From the NCBI GenBank assembly GCA_018340805.1, contig JACMZG010001913.1, positions 19,794,079 to 19,858,078 on the forward strand: 64,000 nucleotides of DNA. The letters run 5' to 3'. Each line of letters starts with the position of its first letter. The stretch's first letter is position 1. This stretch comes from Microvelia longipes. Taxonomy: Eukaryota; Arthropoda; Insecta; Hemiptera; Veliidae. The position numbers and the translations under genes are program-made. Of the stretch, positions 22,976 to 34,680 are shown piece by piece. The notes beneath the pieces were generated by a model that searched no databases, had not been told where the DNA came from, and saw only the letters and a program-made list of their open reading frames with translations.

Positions 22976-23368
22976 ATAGGCCCCTTTGAAGTAAGCCCTC
23001 CTCAGGCCTTTTCTTCCCAGTCCACCACTGCCTGACATTATCCACACTCTTTAGCCAGAAAAAATATGGCTGACTTAGGGAATCACTTGGTCCTCATTAT
23101 CTTTTTTATCTTAGTTATTCTGCCCTTCTATCTTAGTTACTTTGCTCTGTTTGATTGTTTTCCCATGTATAGGGAAAAATAATGTCCCCTAATTGAATGA
23201 TACTACATGGTTCCCTCCTTTATTCAACTACTTAATAAACACCTTCCTCTTAGTTAAACAATATAGCTCCTTTGGATAATGACTGTGTCTCCTCTCTTAG
23301 TGTGAAAATATTTATAGTCTTCTTTTACCTTTCAATTATCTATAATATTATATCTTATTCCATACATG

Positions 23369-23370
<2 letters not shown>

Positions 23371-23413
<43 letters not shown>

Positions 23414-23420
23414 ATATATA
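23371..23420. repeat. (TA)n microsatellite
   Basis: TA dinucleotide tract directly before the 23426-23547 hairpin. Confidence 0.9.
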
Positions 23421-23425
23421 CACTC

Positions 23426-23547
23426 ACAACAATTAAAATAACTTACAGATGGTTCAAAATATAGAAGGAAAGGATGAGCTTTTTGATTTGAGCTACTCAT
23501 CCTTTCCTTCTATATTTTTAACCATCTGTAAGTTATTTAATTGTTGT
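23426..23547. repeat. Inverted repeat with 55-57 bp arms and 10-base loop
   Basis: The left arm (23426-23480) contains ACAACAATTAAAATAACTTA and ATAGAAGGAAAGGATGAG. The right arm (23491-23547) is its reverse complement with few mismatches. TA microsatellites flank it on both sides. It may be a miniature foldback transposon. Confidence 0.93.
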
Positions 23548-23588
23548 TTATAATCTCATGATTTGTTTTTCTATTTACTTATTGTTTG

Positions 23589-23590
<2 letters not shown>

Positions 23591-23660
<70 letters not shown>
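23591..23660. repeat. (TA)n microsatellite
   Basis: Long TA tract just downstream of the 23426-23547 hairpin. Confidence 0.95.
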
Positions 23661-23665
<5 letters not shown>

Positions 23666-23853
23666 CATACAACAATGAAATAATATTCTTATAATATCTA
23701 TAATTCTATAATAATTATCTATAATATTCTCATAATATGTTTTATAATTGTTCTTTATTTGCTTTTAGGTTGTTCTTGATGCTATCATGAGTAAATTGAG
23801 ATATTCTGTAATCACTGGACTGAAGCCACCCTGATATTAAATACTGTTTAAGT

Positions 23854-24245
23854 CAATAAGACTAATACTTAGAGGGTGAGACAGCTTCCACTAGGTGCCA
23901 CTCTTACAAAAATTTTCCCTAGATAGAGACTGGATAATCCTCACACCTCTAATCCTAGCACTTACTCGACAAATGCCAGGCATTTTTCAGTGACATCATA
24001 TTAAATCACTTTATGCAACACAGATAATTAAATAATATATGCCATAGATAATTATTAAAACTTATTTTAAATGCGTTTTACTCAATTTAAGAGAAAATAG
24101 TTGAAAAATAATGTAATATTCACATTGAATTCTAATTATTTTAAACAAATAAAAAAATGACGTCACCAATGTACCGTTACGGCACCTAGCTACCCAAGGA
24201 ATGATAAGAGCTGTTGTATCCTCCCTTTAAGTATTAGTCTCTTTG
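23854..24245. mobile_element. MITE, CAAAGAGAC family, copy 2 (8-bp TSD)
   Basis: The ends CAATAAGACTAATACTTA and TAAGTATTAGTCTCTTTG are inverted. Flanks GTTTAAGT (23846-23853) and GTTTAAGC (24246-24253) form an 8-bp duplication with one mismatch. The right half matches 2461-2549 closely, including GACGTCACCAAT and CACCTAGCTACCCAAGGAAT. Length 392 bp; no coding capacity. Confidence 0.85.
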
Positions 24246-24284
24246 GTTTAAGCGCAATTAGTGTATGTTAAAATTAGAATAGCT

Positions 24285-24485
24285 GGTTGACGCTGGGATC
24301 CGTGGTGCAGCAGCAGCATAGGCAATAAACAACTGTGTTGCGTAGTTAGTCTACCCAAAAAACTGCAGGTGCACGCTTAATCATAAAATATTGCAACGTA
24401 ACACTTTTACGTTTTTAAGACTAACTACGCGATACAGTTGTGTATTGTCTATATTGCCGCTGCACCACGGATCCCAGCATCAACC
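24285..24485. mobile_element. Foldback MITE, TIR GGTTGACGCTGGGATCCGTG, 8-bp TSD
   Basis: The 201-bp element has inverted arms of about 70 bp, beginning GGTTGACGCTGGGATCC and ending GGATCCCAGCATCAACC. It lies between exact GAATAGCT duplications (24277-24284 and 24486-24493). The arms contain the palindromic GGATCC and a GTGGTGCAGC block. It carries no gene, and the superfamily is not assigned. Confidence 0.9.
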
Positions 24486-24493
24486 GAATAGCT

Positions 24494-24926
24494 TGTTCAA
24501 TCATAAACTGAGGCTTTAATTTGTTAATTTATAGTTTTCTTTATCGACAGCTACTTTATATCTTGCAATAGCTTTAATACTTAGCTCTAAAATATCGAGT
24601 AAAATACTGATTTAGTTGCATTGTATTTAGATACACCCAATCTGTGTGAATCCATTTATGTTTCAACATGATGATCATTGTTTCTTCCTATAGTTTCTTA
24701 GTTCATATTTTAATTCTAGCTTGACCATATTTTTTAAATTGTACCTTTGTTAATAATTGATTAAGTTGTAATTTAGTTTATTTTAGACATGTAGTATCTA
24801 TGGTTAAGCATCCTCTATTTATTTTATCCTCTGTGTTTAAGAACAAAAATATTTATTTAAATAGTAGATAAAGCAAATTTAATTTGTTATATTTCATATG
24901 TATTGTTGTCCAAGCTGATAAGAATT
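24494..24926. other. No feature seen
   Basis: AT-rich spacer without recognisable exon or repeat. Confidence 0.4.
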
Positions 24927-24930
24927 TATA

Positions 24931-25119
24931 AGGTGAGTTTATAAAATGAAATCAAATTTTTTACATGTGAGGTAATAGTTTGAAATTGACGTCATTGCAG
25001 GAATAAATAGTAAATTTTTAATGTTGATCGCCTATACCGATTCCTGCAATGACGTCACACCTCATTCATAAAAAGTAAGGTTATAACTTCCAAATAAGTT
25101 TATTTACATTGAATCACCT
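24931..25119. mobile_element. MITE with CRE-bearing inverted repeats, copy 1
   Basis: Ends AGGTGAGTTTA and ATTGAATCACCT are flanked by TATA on both sides. Inner arms are TGACGTCATTGCAGGAAT and ATTCCTGCAATGACGTCA. A second copy lies at 47164-47357. TGACGTCA is the cAMP-response-element consensus. There is no coding capacity. Confidence 0.75.
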
Positions 25120-25329
25120 TATACATTTTTAACATCTTGTTGGTTGTTTATATCTTTTTGTGCTTCTATTCTTGTCTTATTTATTGTAATTATTATGCAT
25201 TGTAAAATAAGTATTTGTGTTTAAGCCAGGAGGACTAGACAAATGATAATAATATAATTTGTTTAATTAAAGCAGTGTAGCATTGTAAAAACTCTTGTGA
25301 CCTTTTACTTTGTCTCATTGGGCTTTAAA

Positions 25330-25520
25330 AACACAAATACTTGTTATCTTATAATTTTGTAGATAAAGTACTTTTTTATTGGTGTTCTTTTTTCATCCTA
25401 GCCCTACTGTAATATTGTTTTTTTTTATTTCAAGGACAAGGTAGGTAAAAATAATTCTGTACAAAATATCAGGTAAAATTATTTTATTTAAAAAAACAAA
25501 AATATAGCACAAACATATTT
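25330..25520. repeat. Segmental direct repeat, copy 1 of 3
   Basis: ACACAAATACTTGTTAT, AAGTACTTTTTTATTGGTG and CAAGGTAGGTAAAAATAA recur at 28480-28950, and the last part also at 26495-26600. AT-rich text with many AAAACACAAT motifs follows each copy. Confidence 0.75.
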
Positions 25521-26326
25521 GACAAAGTTAACAATAAATGTATACAGGTAAAAGAGACATAACTAATTCTTTATAGTTATATCACAATTATAAATACAAT
25601 AATAACTACATTCATAACTTAAATAACAATTATTATTTCATAAATAAAAGTTATAATTGTATCAGAATAACACTTTAGTAGAAATCAAATATTTAATTAG
25701 TAACTGAATTAAAAATAAAATAACAACTACAACAAAGACACAAGCAAAAATGTATAATTATACAAAATAACAACAAAAAAAAAACAGAAATAAAATCATA
25801 ATAATGAAATTTTAGTAAATTAGTGAACTATTTCTATACTATAGTCTTTATACTATAGACTTCAGTGCTATAATTATTTTAATGACTTGCTAACAATTAT
25901 TTGTGTATAGCTATTCACAAATAATTATAGAACTACAGTCATTAATAGTTCTCTAATTTATTAAAATTTGTGAGTTCTATAAACTTCAAGGAGAAATTAC
26001 TGATAATAATGAAACACAAAACAAATTTAATGATAAAAACACAATAATTATATCATAACATTACTCAAAATTAAAATACTTAAAACACAGTAATAACTGT
26101 CGGAAACATTGCATCTAAAGCTCATATGTAACTTAAAAACAGTATCAAAACACAATAATAATGTTATCTTAAACCCAGTATAATTACGACATACAACAGT
26201 ATTAAAATACATCATACATGTTTCATAATGCAATAAGAAAAAAAACACAAATGTTACCTCAAAACACACACACACACACATATGTCACATTGTACTAAGA
26301 GCGCCCTACTTGTGGTTTTGCCGTTA
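25521..26326. other. A/T-biased low-complexity sequence, no gene
   Basis: Rich in ACAATAATTA and AAAACACAAT motifs on the plus strand. It resembles the text after the other two copies of the direct repeat. No exon was recognised. Confidence 0.4.
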
Positions 26327-26331
26327 GGGGC

Positions 26332-26417
<86 letters not shown>
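26327..26417. repeat. (TA)n microsatellite
   Basis: About 90 bp of TA dinucleotides. Confidence 0.95.
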
Positions 26418-26419
<2 letters not shown>

Positions 26420-26600
26420 TTGATCAGTGAGTCCCCCTTCCAAAAGATTAACCTCCTAACCCCTCTTAATGTGAGTGTGAAGGCCTTTTTTTATTTCAAG
26501 GACATGGTAGGTAAAAATAAATCTGCACAATATCTAGTAAAATCGTTTTATTTCACAAATAAAAATAGAGTACAAACATAAAACAATCATTTAACAAAGT
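26418..26600. repeat. Segmental direct repeat, copy 2 of 3
   Basis: Shares ATCAGTGAGTCC, TGTGAGTGTGA, AAATCTGCACAATATCTAGT and AAATAAAAATAGAGTACAAA with 28783-28940. The repeated open frame (VGKNKSAQYLVK) follows DNA identity only and is not evidence for a gene. Confidence 0.8.
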
Positions 26601-26919
26601 TAAAAATAAATATTGTAAAAAAATAACTACTAGAAACATAAATAAAAAACAGCATTATAAAAATTATATTAATAACACAACAAACAAATTTAATGATTAA
26701 AACAGCCTTTAAAGCTCAGAAGAAACTTAAAAAGACAATAATAATGGTATATCAAACCCAGTATAATAATGGCATACAGCATTATAACAAGTAACATTAG
26801 TAAAACACAATACTTAAAATTGCACTATTAAAATAAAATAATACAGTATTAAAAGACAATATACACAATACTATAAAGGTAAAACACAAGATACAAATTC
26901 ATTATCAAAATACATAGCA

Positions 26920-28477
26920 TGTTGAAGGAGGTATAGTGTAGTGGCTATATAATGAAGTAACAGGGATATATAGCAAGTAGAAGGAGGTCATAGGGAAGTT
27001 ACTATATAAGGAAGAAACGGATATAGCAAGTTAAAAGAGGTCATAGAAGAGTTCAATATAAAGAGTAACAGAGATATAGCAAGTTGTAGAAGGTCATAGG
27101 GGAGTTACTATATAAAGAAACTATATAGTAACAGGGATATAGCAAGTTGAAGGAAATATAAAGAAGGAATATAGCAGTTGAAGGAGGTCATAGAGTTCAA
27201 TATAAAGAAGTAACAGGGATATAGCAAGTTAAAGGAGGCATAGGGGAGTGACTATATAAGAGGTAACAGGTATATAGCAAGTTGAAGGAGGTCATAGGGG
27301 AATGACTATATAAAGAAATAACAGGGATATAGCAAGTTGAAGAAGGTATAGGGAGTTACTTTAAAGAGTAACACGGATATAGCAAGTTGAAGGAGGTATA
27401 GGGGAGTTACTATATAAAGAGGGAACAGGATATAGCAGTTAGAAGGAGGTCATAGGGATTACTATTAGAAAGGGATATAGCAAGTGAAGGAGGTCATAGA
27501 GAAGTAACGGATATAGCAAGTTGAAGGAGGTCATAGAAGAGTTCAATATAAAGAAGTAACAGGGATATAGCAAGTTGTAGGAGGTATAGTGGAGTGACTA
27601 TATAAAGATGTAACAGGGATATAGCAAGTTGAAGGAGGTCATAGGGGTTACTATATAAGAAGTAACAGGGATATAGCAAGTTGAAGGAGGTAATAGAAGA
27701 GTTTAATATAAAGAAGTAACAGGGATATAGCAAGTTGAAGGAGGTATAGGGAAGTTATATATAAAGAAGTAACAGGGAATAGCAAGCTGAAGGAGGTATA
27801 GGGGAGTTACTTTATAAAGAAGTAACAGGGATATAGCAAGTTGTAGGAGGTCATAGGGGTGTTACTATACAAGAAACAGGGACATAGCAAGTTGAAGGAG
27901 GTCATAGAAGAGTTCAATCTAAAGAAGTAACAAGGATTTAGCAAGTTGTAGGAGGTCATAGGGGAGTTACTATATAAGGAAGAAACAGGGATATAGCAAG
28001 TTGAAGGAGGTATAGTGGAGTGACTATATAAAGAAGTAACAAGGATACAGCAAGTTGAAGGAGGTCATAGGGAAGTTACTATATAAAGAAGTAACAGGGA
28101 TATAGCAAGTTGAAGGAGGTATAGTGGAGTTACTACATAAAGAAGTAATAGGGATATAGCAAGTTTAAGGAGGTCATAGGGGAGTTACTATAAAGAAGTA
28201 ACAGGGATATAGCAAGTTGAAGGAGGTCATAGAAGAGTTCAATATAAAGAAGTAACAGGGATATAGCAAGTTGAAGGAGGTCATAGAGGAGTGACTATAT
28301 AAAGAAGTAACAGGGATATAGCAAGTTGAAGGAGGTCATAGGGAAGTTACTATATAAAGAAGTAACAGGGATATAGCAAGTTGAAGGAGGTCATAGAAGA
28401 GTTCAATAAAGAAGTAACAGGGATATAGCAAGTTGAAGGAGACATAGGGGAGTGACTATATAAAGAAGTAACAGGGT
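26920..28477. repeat. 55-bp minisatellite, about 28 units
   Basis: Unit AGAAGTAACAGGGATATAGC + AAGTTGAAGGAGGTCATAGG + GGAGTTACTATATAA, with frequent indels. Variants include GTATAGGG for GTCATAGGG and AGAAGAGTTCAATATAA for the last part. These alternate in blocks, which suggests higher-order amplification. Antisense frames such as 27494-27733 only mirror the repeat. Confidence 0.95.
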
Positions 28478-28479
28478 AC

Positions 28480-28607
28480 CCAAACACAAATACTTGTTAT
28501 GTTATAATTTTGTAAGTAAAGTAGTTTTTTATTGGTGATTTCTTTTCCTATCCCTACTTTAATATTGTTTTGGTGAATAGGAAAATGTGCTTAATATTGG
28601 GTCACTG

Positions 28608-28638
<31 letters not shown>

Positions 28639-28950
28639 TATATATATATATATATATAAATAGTGTGCTCTCAGTTTTATATAATATTGTTTAAATCAAT
28701 TATCGCCAACTTTAAAATACACTGTGAGCGTAATGGTTGCTACTACCACCCGAGGTGGTTTGTTTTTCCTAGGGCTCATAATCAGTGAGTCCTCTTTTGA
28801 AAAATCAACCAACTCTTCTCCATGTGAGTGTGATGGTCTTTTTTCTATTTAAGTACAAGGTAGGTAAAAATAAATCTGCACAATATCTAGTAAAACTGTT
28901 TTATTTAACAAATAAAAATAGAGTACAAATACAAAACAGTCATAAAATTA
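28480..28950. repeat. Segmental direct repeat, copy 3 of 3, with (TA)n at 28608-28659
   Basis: Contains both halves found separately at 25330-25520 and 26418-26600, plus a TA microsatellite and a block near 28720-28770 (GTAATGGTTGCTACTACCAC). That block is an inverted relative of 53385-53415. Confidence 0.75.
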
Positions 28951-29700
28951 ATAATTACATCTTCAATGTTTTTACAATAATAATAAATATTCAAAAAAAC
29001 ACAAATGTTTATACAAAAACAGGTTATAAACACAATAGGGAAATTAATAGGGATAAATAAATAAATAGGGAATAATACAAGATACAAAAACACAATAAGA
29101 ATATTAAAACACAATTCTAAAAAGATGATATACACATTACAGTATTAAAACACAATGCTAATATACACAAACTAAAATACAATAAAGATAAAACACATTA
29201 CACTAATTCAGCATGATCAAAACACAATAATACAGTGAAAGAATTAAAACACAATGCTAATATACACATACTAAAATACAACAAAGAAAAAACTCTACAC
29301 CAAGGTATAGAACACAACATTCTAATTACAGTATTAAAACACAAAAGACACATACTACAATACAAATACTACATAGATAAAACACAATACTACAAATTAC
29401 AGCATTAAAAAGCAATATTAAATATATAGAACAAATACAAAATTATAAAATATAATTATGTAAAAACAATATTGTAAATAATAATGTATAATATAATAGT
29501 GTAAAAACAATATTGTATATAATACTGTAATTAAATTATAATGTATTAATATTTATATTGAGAATATGTATAAACAATATTGTAAATAATACTGTAATTA
29601 ATTATAATGTATAATATTTATATTGTAAATATGTATAAACAATATTGTAATATAATAAAGATGCTAATGAAACAAACTTGTTGTTATTACCATACCATCA
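28951..29700. other. Low-complexity AT-rich sequence, no gene
   Basis: Repeated ATTAAAACACAAT and ATATGTATAAACAATATTGTA motifs, with imprecise tandem units of about 60-75 bp between 29460 and 29650. Confidence 0.5.
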
Positions 29701-29736
29701 TGATTGTGTAAATATATTCTATATGGCATTCCCCGT

Positions 29737-29791
29737 GTGTGGTCAAAAATCGATCTGGGCAAAAAAGCCCAGATCAATTTTCGAACCACAC
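29737..29791. repeat. 24-25 bp stem hairpin with A6 loop
   Basis: Arm 29737-29760 contains GTGTGGTCAAAAATCGATCT and arm 29767-29791 is its reverse complement apart from about three differences. The loop is AAAAAA. No flanking duplication was found. Confidence 0.85.
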
Positions 29792-29799
29792 AAGAGGAT

Positions 29800-31590
29800 G
29801 TGAGGAGACAGTGAACAATGTGCTGAGCGAAGAATCACCCAGCAATTCTTCAAAGCCTCCCACAAGGTGGTGAAAGTAGCCCCACTGTATGAATGGATGA
29901 TTAGCATCAACCAAACAGACAGAAGTGCTAAGAAAAGGGCGAGTTTATGCTTAAATACTATCTAAGCATAAACTACTACATTATTTTCTTTTTTTATATT
30001 CAGGAGCGTAATCAGGAAGATGCCATTGTAGCAGGAGTGGATGTAAAGGGAATTAGCACAAAGTAGCATGTGTCCAACCTCTCAGGAACTTTTATGCTAG
30101 TCATTCGTATTCTCATTAGAAGTGACCTGATATATTGGTTATCAGACAGTGATGCTTAAACTAATCCCTAGACATTCCACTCCCGATGAGAAGATTCACA
30201 AATCTTCCCCAACATTTATAAAGAGAATGGCATCCCAATGCTTTACTGGAGTGTGACCAGCCCTGATACGCCACTGATCACATTTAAATATTTAGACTTT
30301 GCAACGTGTGAGTGAGTGTAGAGTCACCCAAACATTACATTACACTAGTCTTTATGAATATACTACTGACATAATACAGGTCTTAGTTTAAACAAAATAT
30401 AATCTAATTATATTTTGCTTAATCTTATGAGTTATTTTTGTAATTTCACCTCTAATTTTGATGACTTCTAAAATAAAATTGTTGCAATATCTCTAAGCCT
30501 GTAATATGTATTTTTACAATATTTCAACAGTAAGGTAAGTCATACTGAGATTTTACAAATATATTAATAAAAAACTATTAAGTGAACACACTTGCTGTCT
30601 TAACACAAAGTCCAGAGTCACAATACCACCAAGAATTGATCTGAAACCCTGTTTTAGGTTAATTCTTTGAAGTTATTGTGTCTTGATACTAAAGACAGAT
30701 TCTAAGGCACTACTTAAGTCCAAATGAGACCCCTGTGAAAAACACACTCACATAATACTCTAGAATACAGCCTTACGTTATACCCAACAAAGTAATGCAA
30801 AAGGCAGCATGAGAAAATAGAGTCAGGAAAGAGTGATTAATCAACACAAAATTAATCATTACCTATGATTCATTCTGAGTTGCCCACCAATCACATCCCT
30901 TCCTTCATGCTACTTTCCAACTCTGCCTAATGTCATTTTTAGTTGACTACAGATTAAGTGTGTTTTTCTTTCTCAAGTGAAAGATTTTTTATAAAAATAG
31001 CTTCATTTAAGGTCTACTGTTTAAAGGGTCTTGATAAGGAAGGGCACAAATAGGATGTAGAATAAAGGATTGATTTATGTGGCATTTATCCCCCTCTCAG
31101 TCTTACGTATTCTCACTATATAGAACGATAATATTTGGTTAAGACATTGATGCACCACCCCCTACATCTTCTACTAAGTTAAGCGGATTGGTCTCCACCT
31201 GATAGAAGCATATTTCTCACCTCTCAGGTGTTAAAAACAGAATTTTTGTATTCTCACCAAAAAAAAAAAAAGAAATATAAACTGATACTTGGTGTTTAGA
31301 AGTGATTGCTATTACCACCGTTAACAAAAGTAAAATGAAAAAGAGAGTTGATCTGGCTTACAGCGAGCAGCATTTATTAACCTTCGGTATTGTTATCCTG
31401 AGTGATAGGTGTTATTGATGCACTACCAAATCCTAACTCTCAGTGACGACTCAAACAGTCTCAACTGAACCCTTACCATTACAAGCCATTCACTTCTCTA
31501 GTCCCTTTATCAAAGAAATTAAATGTATTAAAAATATGACCTACCATACTGAATTAAACTAATAAAATTTAATTAACAAAATTGTATTCA
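29800..31590. other. No gene recognised
   Basis: Less AT-extreme, single-copy-looking sequence without a convincing exon on either strand. An A-run lies near 31258-31271. Confidence 0.4.
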
Positions 31591-33349
31591 TACAATACAA
31601 ATGTTTATTTTTCAAAAAGACAACTAATGTACAAAATAAAAGGTTAACATAATTATTACAATAAATAATGTTTTAAACGAAAATACGATAAATACTTTTT
31701 ATGAAGGAGGAAGGGGAAGAAAACAACCAGAATAAGACATTTATTTACAAAAAAGAGTTTGAGATTTTTACAATATTAAATACTTTTTAAAATAAATAAA
31801 TAATGTAGAATGTCATGTCATCAGTAAAGTGTTATTAGAGAGAATTGTAAACTTTAAGTAAGTAAGATAAGACTATAATTAGCATGGATACTTTGGGATA
31901 AAGAAAAGTGTGGACACCCAAAACGAATTATTTTTATAATTTTAAAAGAAAACATTTTTAAATAAAATTTAAAAATTTTAAATAACATTTAAAAATAAAA
32001 CATTTTATTAAAGTATCTAATAAAATCAAGATTAAAGGGAATTAACCCTAAAACCTTTACGACTGTTGGTCAGTTTTGCTTAATCACCTGAGTTACTAAA
32101 TAACAAAAGAAACTTTTGACAATTTCTCTTTAATAATTATTATAAATTAATAAATAAATACATTATGAAATGTGAAGTATTTTAGCGATTGGTTATAAAA
32201 AATTGAAGTGGAAAATTTAGTGATAAAAAGAAAAAAAAGCTTAGTTTTTTATTAGTATAGTTCTTCATAAGAATATTAGCACTATATTTCATGAATTTGT
32301 TACAGGATTTAATCATTTAAATTTCATTCTGTAAAACGTCATAATTTTGACAGATGCAAACAATTTTTTTTTGTATTAACTTTAAGTGTTGCACCAATAA
32401 ATTGATATGTATGCCAAGAACATACAAACTAAAAGTTATACAACTAGCTTATTATTATTACAATTATTATTATTATTGTTACTACAACTAGCTTTGGAAT
32501 TTTTACAACTAATTCATCACAAGTGTGTTCAACATTCAATTCATTACCATGATGTAATGGTACACTTCATTACATTCAACATATGTTGAACGTTGAAGAC
32601 CACGAACAAATAATATTTATAAGCTGTCAAAATTTTAAAATGTAAAAGTCAGTATTTGCACGATGGTGAATTATATCATATGTGGAAACTAGATAGGTAT
32701 TTAAATCAAATTTCAACGAAATTTTAAAATTTTTGACGACTCAGAAAAGTAAAAATTATCATAGATCTTTCGGGGAGCACAACTAGACCTTAAGTCTGTC
32801 TGATTTTTATGCCAAGTTTCAACCCTCAACTATAAACACAGTGGTAGTGATGCATGATATAATGACCCTGTAGATAATAAGTTAAAAGAGATTATAAATT
32901 AAGACATACCCTAAAAAGTCATAATAATCACTAAAATACTTCAGCAAATCACTTAAATAAAAATTTAATATAGACTGAAATGATTATGAGAAACACTTCA
33001 TTTACTTAAAGCAATTCTAAAGGCTCTGATTTTTTTAAAAAAAAAACCTAAATTTTAAAATGATATTAATTTTAATTGAATTGAATGATAATTCAAAGAA
33101 CATTGACTTACAAGGAACACTATTTAGAATACAGACATAGCCAAAGCAAAATAACTAATTTAAAAATGGATAATAGAAAAAACAACACTAAATGAAATTT
33201 GTCTAACAACTAGAAATGAGAGTGTTACCAAAATATTTAAAATATTTTTTTGTAATATTATGATAGAAAATTCTAAAGAAGTTTAATTTTCAAAGCATCT
33301 TTACTAAAAATAAATTAAGTGTTTCAAATAATTTGACTATTCCAGTATT
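31591..33349 (-). other. Possible 3' UTR of the minus-strand exon at 33350-33470; otherwise no gene
   Basis: If the terminal exon is real, the AATAAA on the minus strand near 31605 would be a candidate polyadenylation signal, giving a 3' UTR of about 1.7 kb. No coding frame was recognised. A dispersed-repeat phrase (TGCCAAGTTTCAACCCTCAA) occurs near 32810. Confidence 0.2.
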
Positions 33350-33470
33350 TTACAAAACATATAGTTTCTTGACTTGATGGCAAGTTCTATGTAGAGTTTC
33401 ATTTGATGAATCCTTGGCAACTTCAACAAAACATGACATTGTAGTTCTGACATATCTTGATATTATGGCC
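33350..33470 (-). CDS. Possible terminal exon, unknown protein
   Basis: On the minus strand a good acceptor (CTATTCTTTCAG) precedes a frame that stays open for 39 codons and then stops at 33350-33352. It starts AIISRYVRTTMSCFVEVAKD and contains NETLHRTCHQVKKL. The composition looks protein-like and less AT-biased than its surroundings. I do not recognise the family. An upstream donor-bearing block near 41857 (CTGGTCAG|GTAAAG) would join in compatible phase, but that block has stops in all frames further up, so the gene model is unproven. Confidence 0.3.
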
Positions 33471-33479
33471 CTGAAAGAA

Positions 33480-34200
33480 TAGAAATAAAAATATAATTAT
33501 TAAAAACCAATAATTTGTTTCAGTTGTACAAAATAAGATGTAATGAAACAGAGATGGAGATAAGTCCTATTGCAATTGAACACCCCATTAAATCAACATA
33601 AAAATTAAAGTTATGGAGAAATTCAAACAGTATAGGTGGGGGTGCGGAATACAGTGGTTCTTCTCTCTGGTTTGAGAAGTTCCTAGAACAGGGGCCAGTT
33701 GCATGAACTACTGCTCTGAGCTCTAGTTTTCCCTTTTTTCGCTGTTATCAATATTGTAATCAGGTTAAAATTGAGAGATCTGTTTATAAAGAATTTAAAG
33801 ACAATTTTAACTAATAAATATGAACATTTTTAGTTGTTTAAAAAATAAGATAAATTTTGCATTTCTACCATAAAAAACTAATAAAAAACACAATAAATTT
33901 CCATTTCTGCATGTCATGGTCATCATGATATCAGGTCTAGTTAAAAATAAAACATCATTTATATTTTTATTGTATTTTATAATAATTTAACAAATAATTA
34001 ATACAGCTTTAAACATTGTTGCAAATCCTTTAAAATAATTATTCTATACACGCGGGGACAATGTGAATTGACCTGCCCCTAGTGGAGAAATGGCAAACTA
34101 AAAAACAGACCCATCTAAAACAGCTTATTCTCCGTTAGTTGGATCAATGTGTCCTGCGTCCATACCCCTACTGTATGAATTTCTACATCGCTTCAATAAA
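33480..34200. other. No gene recognised
   Basis: AT-rich sequence with one GC-richer patch (33640-33730, containing GGGCCAGTTGCATGAAC) that may be a transposon fragment. Nothing further can be supported. Confidence 0.35.
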
Positions 34201-34204
34201 AATA

Positions 34205-34680
34205 TTAGGGATAGATATATAAATAAATCATATGATACTACAGAGCTTATTGTAATAAGTTCTTTTAAAACACTATTAAATCATCAGAAGAAAAAGTAGG
34301 GGTAAATAGATGCATCTCATTGCAATAAGATTTATTTAAAACACTATTAATTGAACAGAAGAAAAAGTAGGGGTGAATAGATTAATCTTATTGCAATGAG
34401 TTTTATTTAAAACACTATTAAAACAACAGAGGAAAAAGTAAGGGTAAATATATGAATCTTATTGCAATAAATTTTATTTAAAACATAATTAATTCAACAG
34501 ATGAAAATGTAGGGATAAATATATGACTCTTATCACAAAAAGTTTTATTTAAACCCTAATTAATTCAACGGATGAAAAAGTAGGGTTTAAAAAGATAAAT
34601 CTTGTTGCAATAAGTTCTTTTTACATCCTTCTGAATCAACATGACTAAATGTGGGGGTAGGGAAATGAATCCTATTGCAA
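34205..34680. repeat. 71-bp minisatellite, about six diverged units
   Basis: Units contain GTAGGGGTAAATAGATG, CTTATTGCAATAAG, TTTATTTAAAACACTATTAA and CAGAAGAAAAA, about 71 bp apart, with substantial divergence. Confidence 0.85.

Noticed and set aside
27494..27733. 79-codon repetitive minus-strand frame
   Set aside because: Antisense reading of the 55-bp minisatellite. The unit is not divisible by three and the frame breaks at each indel.
26418..29060. A small protein family (VGKNKSAQYLVK frames at 26282-26581 and 28785-29060)
   Set aside because: The shared peptide follows from DNA-level duplication. The frames start differently, one inside a TA tract, and the third copy at 25440 does not keep the frame.
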